Shown here: piece by piece, positions 53,711 through 60,963 of the stretch
Numbering within the stretch: position 1 is the stretch's first letter
Layout of the letters: the number at the start of each line of letters is the position of its first letter
Assembly: GCA_032622095.1 (NCBI GenBank)
Contig: CP136061.1
Location: forward strand, 12,107,287 to 12,171,286
Direction of reading: 5' to 3'
DNA from: Siphonodentalium dalli
Lineage: Eukaryota > Mollusca > Scaphopoda > Gadilida > Siphonodentaliidae
Length of the DNA: 64,000 nucleotides
Notes under the pieces: generated by a model
What the model saw: the letters and a program-made list of their open reading frames with translations, nothing else
Told to the model about the DNA's origin: nothing
The model's database searches: none
Translations under genes and position numbers: made by a program

Positions 53711-56309
53711 TGTTTCTGTATTCTGCATTGTTCATGCCTGTATCGTTGTGGTGAGGTACCGGTGGGTGTTTCTGTATTCTGCATTGTTCATGCCTGTATC
53801 GTTGTGGTGAGGTACCGGTGGGTGTTTCTGTATTCTGCATTGTTCATGCCTGTATCGTTGTGGTGAGGTACGGGTGGGTGTTTCTGTATGCTGCATTGTT
53901 CATGCCTGTATCGTTGTGGTGAGGTACCGGTTGGTGTGTCTGTATTCTGCATTGTTCATGCCTGTATCGTTGTGGTGAGGTACCGGTGGGTGTTTCTGTA
54001 TTCTGCATTGTTCATGCCTGTATCGTTGTGGTGAGGTACCGGTGTGTGTTTCTGTATTCTGCATTGTTCATGCATGTATCGTTGTGGTGAGGTACCGGTG
54101 TGTATTTCTGTATTCTGCATTGTTCATGCCTGTATCGTTGTGGTGAGGTACCGGTGTGTGTTTCTGTATTCCGCATTGTTCATGCCTGTATCGTTGTGGT
54201 GAGGTACCGGTTGGTGTTTCTGTATTCTGCATTGTTCATGCCTGTATCGTTGTGGTGAGGTACCGGTGTGTGTTTCTGTATTCTGCATTGTTCATGCCTG
54301 TATCGTTGTGGTGAGGTACCGGTGGGTGTTTCTGTATTCTGCATTGTTCATGCCTGTATCGTTGTGGTGAGGTACCGGTGGGTGTTTCTGTATTCTGCAT
54401 TGTTCATGCCTGTATCGTTGTGGTGAGGTACCGGTGGGTGTTTCTGTATTCTGCATTGTTCATGCCTGTATCGTTGTGGTGGGGTACCGGTGGGTGTTTC
54501 TGTATTCTGCATTGTTCGTGCCTGTATCGTTGTGGTGAGGTACCGGTGGGTGTTTCTGTATTCTGCATTGTTCATGCCTGTATCGTTGTGGTGAGGTACC
54601 GGTGGGTGTTTCTGTATTCTGCATTGTTCATGCCTGTATCGTTGTGGTGAGGTACCGGTGGGTGTTTATGTATTCTGCATTGTTCATGCCTGTATCGTTG
54701 TGGTGAGGTATCGGTTGGTGTTTATGTATTCTGCATTGTTCATGCCTGTATCGTTGTGGTGAGGTACCGGTGGGTGTTTCTGTATTCTGCATTGTTCATG
54801 CCTGTATCGTTGTGGTGAGGTACCGGTGGGTGTTTCTGTATTCTGCAGTGTTCATGCCTGTATCGTTGTGGTGAGGTACCGGTGGGTGTTTCTGTATTCT
54901 GCATTGTTCATGCCTGTATCGTTGTGGTGAGGTACCGGTGTGTGTTTCTGTATTCTGCATTGTTCATGCCTGTATCGATGTGGTGAGGTACCGGTGGGTG
55001 TTTCTGTATTCTGCATTGTTCATGCCTGTAGCGTTGTGGTGAGGTACCGGTGGGTGTTTCTGTATTTTGCATTGTTCATGCATGTATCGTTGTGGTGAGG
55101 TACCGGTGGGTGTTTCTGTATTCTGCATTGTTCATGCCTGTATCGTTGTGGTGAGGTACTGGTGGGTGTTTCTGTATTCTACATTGTTTATGCCTGTATC
55201 GTTGTGGTGAGGTACCGGTTGGTGTTTCTGTATTCTGCATTGTTCATGCCTGTATCGATGTGGTGAGGTACGGGTGGGTGTTTCTGTATTCCGCATTGTT
55301 CATGCCTGTATCGTTGTGGTGAGGTACCGGTGGGTGTTTCTGTATTCTGCATTGTTCATGCCTGTATCGTTGTGGTGAGGTACCGGTTGGTATTTCTGTA
55401 TTCTGCATTGTTCATGCATGTATCGTTGTGGTGAGGTACCGGTGGGTGTTTCTGTATGCTGCATTGTTCATGCCTGTATCGTTGTGGTGAGGTACCGGTG
55501 TGTATTTCTGTATTCTGCATTGTTCATGCCTGTATCGTTGCGGTGAGGTACCGGTGTGTGTTTCTGTATTCTGCATTGTTCATGCCTGTATCGTTGTGGT
55601 GAGGTACGGGTGGGTGTTTCTGTGTTCTGCATTGTTCATGCCTGTATCGTTGCGGTGAGGTACCGGTGTGTGTTTCTGTATTCTGCATTGTTCATGCCTG
55701 TATCGTTGTGGTGAAGTACCGGGAGGCTGCTACATGCAATGGCTAAACGGGTCACCGTGTGCCAAAGATGCTGGTGTATTTCCTCATTATTCTGTTCTTA
55801 GTTTCGATCCGACTCTTAAACGGTCTTCTGTGTTTGTCATTGATAAGACACTTCAAAGTATTGCCTGACAATTGAAATATGTCAAACCGATCAGGACCGG
55901 GCCACTGACTGACTCTCTCTTTATTAAATGTTCAAAATAAATCTGATGCTTGTTGCAGTTAGCAGATATTGGGCAAACAACATTCACGGTTGCTCCTCAC
56001 AAACCATTGAATAGTAGCAGAGAAGTTCTGAGAACCCGCGATATTTCCGACTCTTCTGAATCGGCGATATTGTCTGAGTTGGCACCACATGAAGTTACTG
56101 ATGTTCGCAGATTGCCTAAGACCGCTGGTGGACTAAAAGTTCCCTAGCATGATTATCTTTTGACATTCAATCGGTACGAACATCCGCCGGCATTGAAGGT
56201 TGGATATGTGAAGATGGATTGTTCTACATATGTTCCAAATCCCATACAATGTTTTAATTGTCAGGGCTATAGTCATGGTCAGAAACACTAACAGTAAAAA
56301 GATCATATG

Positions 56310-56764
56310 TGACCATCCATATCAAATCCAGTCGTAAGTCGGGATTTTTTTTACCCTGTGCCAATGCATTCTCTTATATATGCGAGTCGACCATAGGTCG
56401 CCTCGCATATATAAGAGAATGCATTGGCCTAACAATATTTTATCATTTGTTTTAAATACATGTTTCTTACAATTTTTAGGACATAAAATAAAAAACATCC
56501 ATTACCCTGCAGGGAGCCACACACATATATAGAAGCATATAGAAGAGTTTCGTCTGATCATGATTGTCTGGGGCTCTGTATGGGTGAAATTATAAAATTG
56601 TTAAAGAATACAAGAACAAATTATTAAAATTGTAAAAAATTGTTAGGCCAATGCATTCTCTTATATATGCGAGGCGACCTATGGTCGACTCGCATATATA
56701 AGAGAATGCATTGGCGCAGGGTAAAAAAATCCCGACTTACGACTGGATTTGATATGGCGGGTCA
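56310..56764. mobile_element. Foldback (MITE-like) transposon inserted in the gag zinc knuckle 2
   Basis: The ends are inverted: TGACC at 56,310 and GGTCA ending at 56,764. The arms continue as CCATATCAAATCCAG, TCGTAAGTCGGGA and an 8-T run on the left, answered on the right by a 7-A run, TCCCGACTTACGA and CTGGATTTGATATGG. The flanks carry CATATG (CATATGTG if the first TG is counted as target) at 56,304 and 56,765, a candidate 6-8 bp target-site duplication. Removing the element and one copy of the flank joins an ATA TGT codon pair on the left to the matching pair on the right. That restores the first Cys of knuckle 2, which supports these boundaries. There is no transposase ORF, so the element is non-autonomous. 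Inside sits the 368-bp CCCTG element listed separately. Confidence 0.75.
56354..56721. mobile_element. CCCTG element 1: 368 bp, inverted ends that are themselves palindromes, TA flanks
   Basis: It begins CCCTGTGCCAATGC and ends GCATTGGCGCAGGG. It is flanked by TA on both sides (56,352-56,353 and 56,722-56,723), which fits the TA target duplication of Tc1/mariner-type elements. Each terminal inverted repeat holds a 69-bp near-perfect palindrome (56,360-56,428 and 56,647-56,715). Each palindrome has 27-bp perfect arms starting GCCAATGCATTCTC, then one T.C mismatch and five more pairs around a 3-base loop. The interior is AT-rich and codes for nothing visible. It contains the 10-bp palindrome CCCTGCAGGG at 56,505. 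Without its 368 bp and one TA, the host sequence is an 8-T/7-A junction, the exact dyad centre of the outer foldback. Whether this is a nested element or the core of one element is undecided. Confidence 0.7.
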
Positions 56765-57570
56765 CATATGTGCACGCTGTTCTGTTTCTGGTGATGGTCA
56801 TAAGGATTGCACTGAACCAAAAACGTGTTCAATCTGTTTAGGTTCACATGCTGCAATGAATGGTTCATGTCATGGGGCTATCATATATATCATATTTCGA
56901 TGCAAAGAAAATAGCTGGTGGTCGACCATCAATGTAACCAGTCACATACTCGTTTCTACAAAAAAAAGGTTGCTGGTGCCCGCTGCCAGACAGACAACAG
57001 ACAGACTCCATCCGTGTATCACAAGCGACACAACTTGACGTAACTAATATAGTTCCTGTCCCAGAACCTGTATCATATGCCATGGAAAGGTCTACTGAAG
57101 ATGCACCGTTACCCCCAACCAAACTTCAATGTCTAGGAAAAATTGATGTGTTAGGTTTAAATGATGCAAGCTCAATTACATCGAGCAAACTATTGTACTG
57201 ACAGTGATTACATCGAGGAAACTATTGTACGGACCGTTCCAAATACAATATTTCCCTGTTTGTCTCGACTTTTTGGATCGCGTATCGCAGTGCGCAGACA
57301 AATTGCGCTCGTAACAGTATTACTACAAATGAATGGTATCCCGATCAAATCAGTTTTGCAAATATTTGCGCCAGCAAAATGTTATTTAATAGATGCATTT
57401 CAAAATTTCATTAACATGATGACACAATCGCTTCCTCATAACAACATTTAACCATTTACCCAACAAAACGGCCAAAAACGCCCAAATAAAACTTCGACAG
57501 CCTAAAATATCTTCGGTCTGGATATCATTGGAACCGGTTCATTGACCACATTGTGCTGGTTACAGTTATG

Positions 57571-57863
57571 CCCTGTGCCAATGCATTCTCTTATATATGC
57601 GAGTCGACCATAGGTCGCCTCGCATATATAAGAGAATGCATTGGCCTAAAAAAAATCTTTTTTAACACTTTTTACCATGTTTTCTTACATTCTTTAACAC
57701 TTTTATAATTTTTTCTTACATTTTTTAACAATTTTTATAATATTTTTCTACATTCTTTGACAATGTTATCATTTTTAATAAGTGTTAAGCCAATGCATTC
57801 TCTTATATATGCGAGGCGACCTATGGTCGACTCGCATATATAAGAGAATGCATTGGCACAGGG
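57571..57863. mobile_element. CCCTG element 2: 293 bp, same palindromic termini as element 1
   Basis: It begins CCCTGTGCCAATGC and ends GCATTGGCACAGGG. The 69-bp palindromes at 57,577-57,645 and 57,789-57,857 are identical to those of element 1, in the same left and right orientations. The 143-bp interior differs from element 1. It is AT-rich and built of about four degenerate 27-32 bp repeats. No TA or other clear target duplication flanks it (ATG on the left, CCG on the right). The right flank GGCCGTTCTGTTGGGTAAA (57,862-57,880) is an 18/19 inverted match to gag-tail sequence at 57,455-57,473, about 100 bp before the left end. The locus may therefore have been rearranged or inverted. There is no transposase ORF. 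Confidence 0.7.
57646..57776. repeat. AT-rich degenerate repeat forming the interior of CCCTG element 2
   Basis: About four imperfect copies of a 27-32 bp unit lie here, of the form CTTACATTCTTTAACA followed by CTTTTATAATTTTTT. The right interior of element 1 read on the other strand contains a similar ATTCTTTAACAATTTTAT stretch. That links the two interiors as members of one family. Confidence 0.55.
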
Positions 57864-57880
57864 CCGTTCTGTTGGGTAAA

Positions 57881-58377
57881 GGGTTACATGTCGAACCATT
57901 TTTGTGAAATATTGATTTGGATTATTCACAAAACGGCACTATCGATATTTAAATATCATAGTTAAATTCAGAAGGTGCATTACCTGTTTAGTGTTTACTT
58001 GTACATATATGGAGTGTAGACAATGCAAATCATATTAATGGGAGCCAAGACCTTCGTAGTGGGTTTATGCGAAGTAACATAATTATGTATAATTGATCGA
58101 CGTTGTTCTTATTTTCATTACTAATAACTCCCAAAATATTTTGTAGATTTTTACACGTACATGTAAAATAGATCGACTTTGTTCTTATTTTAATTATTAA
58201 TAACTCCCAAAAATATCGATATTTCGCATATCGGAACCATCGACATAACTGTTCCAGTGGAATTACCAATCAAAGTCCACTAACATACCAAAGTGTAATA
58301 AAAACATAGTAGTAATTGGAAAAGGTCAAAGCATTGAAAAATATTCTTAATACATTATATAGAGTAAAATATGTAAA
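57881..58377. other. AT-rich non-coding DNA with a 42-bp direct duplication
   Basis: No supported gene lies here. A stretch starting GATCGACGTTGTTCTTATT at 58,095-58,136, ending AATAACTCCCAAAA, recurs with four or five changes at 58,171-58,212. The two short minus-strand open frames in the region show no recognisable motif and are taken as chance. Confidence 0.6.
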
Positions 58378-58380
58378 ACT

Positions 58381-58898
58381 AGTATATGATTATCAATATA
58401 ACAATAATAATTGTATTCAGGATATACCTGACCTGTTTAATGTGAATGCAATGGAAACATCAAATAGTATAGGATTATCAATATAACAATAATAATTGTA
58501 TTCAGGATGTACCTGACCTGCTTAATGTGAAGGCAATGGAAACATCAAATAGTATAGGATTATCAATATAACAATAATAATTGTATTCAGGATATACCTG
58601 ACCTGCTTAATGTGAATGCAATGGAAACATCAAATAGTATAGGATTATCAATATAACAATAATAATTGTATTCAGGATGTACCTGACATGTTTAATGTAA
58701 AGGCAATGGAAACATCAAATAGTATAGGATTATCAATATAACAATGATAATTGTATTCAGGATATACCTGACCTGTTTAATATGAAGACAATGGAACCAT
58801 TAAATAGTATAGGATTATCAATATAACAATAATAATTGTATTCGGGATATACCTGACCTGTTTAGTGTAAAGGCAATGGAAACATTAAATAGTATAGT
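58381..58898. repeat. 85-bp minisatellite, six copies plus a fragment
   Basis: Unit starts AGTATAGGATTATCAA occur at 58,381 (AGTATATGAT variant), 58,466, 58,551, 58,636, 58,721 and 58,806, with a truncated start at 58,891. The unit contains ATAACAATAATAATTG, TTCAGGATATACCTGACC and GCAATGGAAACATC. Alternate copies share GATGTACC with GTGAAGG or GTAAAGG versus GATATACC with GTGAATG, so growth by two-unit (170-bp) steps is likely. It is AT-rich and non-coding. Confidence 0.95.
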
Positions 58899-59015
58899 CA
58901 TAGCCTAAAACCCGTTGAGTTGACGAATATAACGTGAACAATAATATTACTCTATATCTTCATGCCCTTCATGTAACGATGAACGTAACATCAATTGCTA
59001 TAGTTATCATACAGC
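58899..59015. other. Unassigned spacer
   Basis: Mixed-composition sequence between the 85-bp minisatellite and the next open stretch. Nothing is recognised in it. Confidence 0.5.
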
Positions 59016-59126
59016 ATGGCGCCACCAGAGACCGCTAATGACATTACGAAAGTCCCGAGTCTAGACCACTGGATCCAAAGCAACGATTATCTGTCACGGC
59101 CGACGAGAGTCGCTCTTCGTTTCTAG
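59016..59126 (+). CDS. Short 36-codon open frame, unrecognised, doubtful
   Basis: The ATG at 59,016 opens a frame reading MAPPETANDITKVPSLDHW and ending at TAG 59,124. Local GC rises compared with the AT-rich neighbours on the left, and the peptide is not low-complexity. It overlaps another open frame (next entry). A relic of a mobile-element gag is possible because such proteins often begin similarly, but no motif proves it. It could equally be chance. Confidence 0.15.
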   Translation: MAPPETANDITKVPSLDHWIQSNDYLSRPTRVALRF

Positions 59127-59505
59127 TCACGAAAATCCCGACTATTCCTGCCGTTCTCGGGAATCAGAGAAACTCGCCCTGGAGAAGGAAAGAATGGAGT
59201 TCTCAATCGAATCACATCTCAAGATTTCCCCATGGACTGAAATCATCTTTAAAATGATCTGAGATTCGCATTTCTTCGACGTGGAAACGGACTATTTTAT
59301 TGACGTGGGAACGGACTATTGTATTGACGTGGGAACGGACCATTTTATTGACGTAGGAACGGACTATTTTATTGACATTGGAACGGACTGCTTTTTACGA
59401 GAAAAAAAACGATGGGTTCGATTATGGTTACCACCATGGTACAACCATGGTACAATCGTGGTACAATCGTGGTACAATCATGATACAATCATGTTGCAAT
59501 CATGA
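59065..59505 (+). pseudogene. Degraded coding fragment, coiled-coil-like, interrupted by one stop, running into a 24-bp repeat
   Basis: One frame is open from 59,065 to a TGA at 59,260, then to a stop just after 59,502. The first part is charged, with ESEKLALEKERMEFSIE near its middle, a heptad-like Glu/Lys/Leu stretch seen in many transposon-associated and other coiled-coil proteins. The second part reads DVGTDYFI-type octapeptides encoded by the 24-bp repeat, then LREKKRWVRLW, before entering the 11-bp array. There is no start codon or splice evidence. I do not recognise a family. It may be a decayed exon or chance. Confidence 0.22.
59278..59392. repeat. 24-bp minisatellite, five copies
   Basis: The unit is GACGTGGGAACGGACTATTT plus TATT. 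Copies start at 59,278, 59,302, 59,326, 59,350 and 59,374, the last one degenerate. Because 24 is a multiple of 3, the plus strand reads as five in-frame octapeptides of the DVGTDYFI type. Confidence 0.92.
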
Positions 59506-60450
59506 TACAACCATGGTACAATCGTGGTACAACCATGGTACAATCGTGGTGTAATCGTGGTACAATCATGGTACAATCGAGGTACAATCGTGGTACAACC
59601 ATGGTACAATCGTGGTGTAATCGTGGTACAATCATGGTACAATCGAGGTACAATCGATGTACAATCGAGGTACAATCGATGTACAATCGTTGTACAATCG
59701 TGGTACAACCATGGTACAATCGAGGTACAATCGAGGTACAATCGAGGTACAATCGAGGTACAATCGAGGTACAATCGAGGTACAATCGTGGTACAATCGT
59801 GGTGCAATCGTGGTGCAATCGTGGTGCAATCGTGGTGCAATCGTGGTGCAATCGTGGTGCAATCGTGGTGCAATCGTGGTGCAATCGTGGTGCAATCGTG
59901 GTGCAATCGTGGTGCAATCTTGGTACAATCTTGGTACAATCGAGGTACAATCGATGTACAATCGTTGTACAATCGTGGTACAACCATGGTACAATCGAGG
60001 TACAATCGTGGTACAACCATGGTACAATCGTGGTGTAATCGTGGTACAATCATGGTACAATCGATGTACAATCGAGGTACAATCGATGTACAATCGTTGT
60101 ACAATCGTGGTACAACCATGGTACAATCGAGGTACAATCGAGGTACAATCGAGGTACAATCGAGGTACAATCGAGGTACAATCGAGGTACAATCGTGGTA
60201 CAATCGTGGTGCAATCGTGGTGCAATCGTGGTGCAATCGTGGTGCAATCGTGGTGCAATCGTGGTGCAATCGTGGTGCAATCGTGGTGCAATCGTGGTGC
60301 AATCGTGGTGCAATCGTGGTGCAATCGTGGTACAATCTTGGTGCAATCGTGGTGCAATCGTGGTACAATCGTGGTACAATCGTGGTACCATCGTGGTACC
60401 ATCGTGGTACTATCATGGTACAACCGTGATACTACCGTGGCACTGCCATG
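59428..60450. repeat. 11-bp minisatellite array (about 1 kb) with a 407-bp higher-order repeat
   Basis: The unit is CAATCGTGGTA, about 93 copies. Variants are CAATCGAGGTA, CAATCGTGGTG, CAACCATGGTA and CAATCGATGTA. Variants come in runs: about six AGGTACAATCG copies, then about eleven TGGTGCAATCG copies. This run structure occurs twice at an offset of 407 bp (37 units; the anchor TGGTACAACCATGG is at 59,701 and 60,108). The right end decays through ACCATCGTGG and ACTACCGTGG to CCATG at 60,450. Eleven is not a multiple of 3, so each frame cycles every 33 bp. This explains the very long frames on both strands (up to about 310 codons), which read as an 11-residue repeat and are not credible genes. 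Confidence 0.95.
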
Positions 60451-60869
60451 TTATATATATAGTTATTATGCGATCCTACCCTTATACCATTCAATAAACC
60501 CATTCTATTAATTGTAATACGAAACGTTCGTTGCATAACACGAAATAGTGCCAGGTAACCGTTGACTTCCGGTTTTTCGTTTGTTTATATTCCGTACGTT
60601 ACGTCTCAAAATACTATACCTTCCAATATTTTTTATAACAAACTCTAATGAATGAAGAGTTTGAAAAGTTATTTCATTAAATTTACGCCATTAAATAAGC
60701 TAAAGAGTTTTTATTTATCCAGGACTATTTCCTTACGCGGGCAAACAGCTCATAGTGACGTGAAACGTCATATCATGCCTGATAGAAGCCGATGTTAGTT
60801 TCATGTCCTATTTGTTGATTTAAGTATGTTTTAATAATGTAATTAATAGAATGTACATTTCGTTCCCAG
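60451..60869. other. AT-rich unique sequence, nothing recognised
   Basis: No open frame of note, no tandem repeat and no RNA gene was recognised in this stretch. It contains a TATATATA run just after the 11-bp array. Confidence 0.5.
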
Positions 60870-60963
60870 TTGATAACGGAATTTACAAAACTCGTCTAGT
60901 AAATTAGGTATGGGACCTCGCCAAAGGCTCGGTCCAGACTCATTTTATAAATTCCGCTATATA
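60870..60963. mobile_element. Small foldback (MITE-like) element
   Basis: CGGAATTTACAAAACTCGTCT at 60,877 pairs with AGACTCATTTTATAAATTCCG ending at 60,956 (17 of 21). Near the middle GGACCTCGCC and GGCTCGGTCC form an inner stem (8 of 10) around an AAA loop. Partial pairing continues outward for several bases (GATAA with CTATAT). There is no coding capacity. The hairpin form is like the short palindromic elements dispersed through many invertebrate genomes. Target duplications were not convincingly identified. Confidence 0.55.

Larger units (their letters stand above)
1..55722. repeat. 56-bp satellite DNA array, about 995 head-to-tail copies, one orientation
   Basis: The unit is 56 bp. It runs from ATTGTTCATGCCTG through TATCGTTGTGGTGAG and GTACCGGTGGGTG to TTTCTGTATTCTGC, then restarts. 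It repeats from base 1 until the last unit decays at GTGAAGTACCGGG near 55,722. Base 1 is already inside the array, so the left edge is not seen. By hand count the consensus is about 48% GC but strongly asymmetric (G 18, T 23, C 9, A 6). Most units differ from consensus at 0-3 of a few recurrent positions: gggtg/gtgtg/ttggtg after ACCGG, tttctg/tttatg, tctgc/tccgc/tctac, catgcctg/catgtctg, cgttg/cgatg, taccgg/tacggg. Length variants are rare: 52 bp (near 15,955, 17,690, 22,725, 27,143, 45,455, 45,618), 55 bp (near 8,087, 23,811, 24,819, 28,007, 28,901, 34,889, 35,489, 35,601), 44 bp (near 245) and 67 bp (near 35,985). The unit is not a multiple of 3, so apparent ORFs cycle through the frames. 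No known satellite family is recognised. Confidence 0.98.
55724..57540 (+). pseudogene. Decayed ORF1/gag of a non-LTR retrotransposon (LINE), split by a transposon
   Basis: This is the only recognisable protein homology in the window. One frame from about 55,735 to 56,291 reads through in-frame stops at 55,866, 55,938, 55,944, 56,145 and 56,289. In order it gives the motifs of LINE ORF1 nucleic-acid-binding proteins: a FPHY..L segment, VAPHKPLNSSREVLRTRD, LAPHEVTDVRR, LLTFNRYEHPPALKVGY and YVPNPIQCFNCQGYSHGQKH. Knuckle 1 is CX2CX4HX4, with its last Cys lost to a small frameshift at 56,289. After the inserted element come knuckle 2 (CARCSVSGDGHKDC, with Asp where the conserved His would be) and knuckle 3 (CSICLGSHAAMNGSC, CX2CX3HX6C). 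Next, in another frame from 56,899, come a DAKKI segment and a CQTD-like motif, with a TAA at 56,935. A weaker open stretch (57,161-57,451) and a basic tail near 57,455-57,500 may be the C-terminus. No endonuclease or reverse transcriptase follows. Family assignment rests on remembered motif order. The element is plainly dead. Confidence 0.82.

Noticed and set aside
1-55722. CRISPR array (regular short repeats)
   Set aside because: Units are contiguous copies with no unique spacers, the repeat fills the whole period, there are no cas genes, and the flanks are eukaryotic.
1-55722. Dozens of 60-130 codon ORFs on both strands as repeat proteins
   Set aside because: They shift through all frames of the same DNA, exist on both strands, and depend on loss of one TGA or on short units. 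No start context or selection is visible.
1-55722. CENP-B box in the satellite unit
   Set aside because: TATCGTTGTGGTGAGG has only a loose resemblance. The essential spaced core (TTCG....A..CGGG) is not matched.
56865-57122. 85-codon minus-strand ORF over the gag region
   Set aside because: It is the antisense shadow of the LINE gag pseudogene, whose plus-strand zinc knuckles are clear.
57161-57451. 96-codon ORF as an independent gene
   Set aside because: Its position and frame fit the decayed C-terminal region of the LINE gag. There is no separate homology or start context.
57735-58269. Minus-strand ORFs of 64 and 79 codons in AT-rich DNA
   Set aside because: There is no recognisable motif, the composition is expected for AT-rich spacer, and one overlaps the palindromic element.
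59478-60423. Long minus-strand ORF (312 codons) and similar plus-strand ORFs in the 11-bp array
   Set aside because: They are by-products of an 11-bp period lacking stops in all frames, read equally on both strands.
59428-60450. 11-bp array as a derivative of the 56-bp satellite (both contain GAGGTAC)
   Set aside because: The shared word is only 7 bp. The rest of the units do not align, so coincidence is sufficient.
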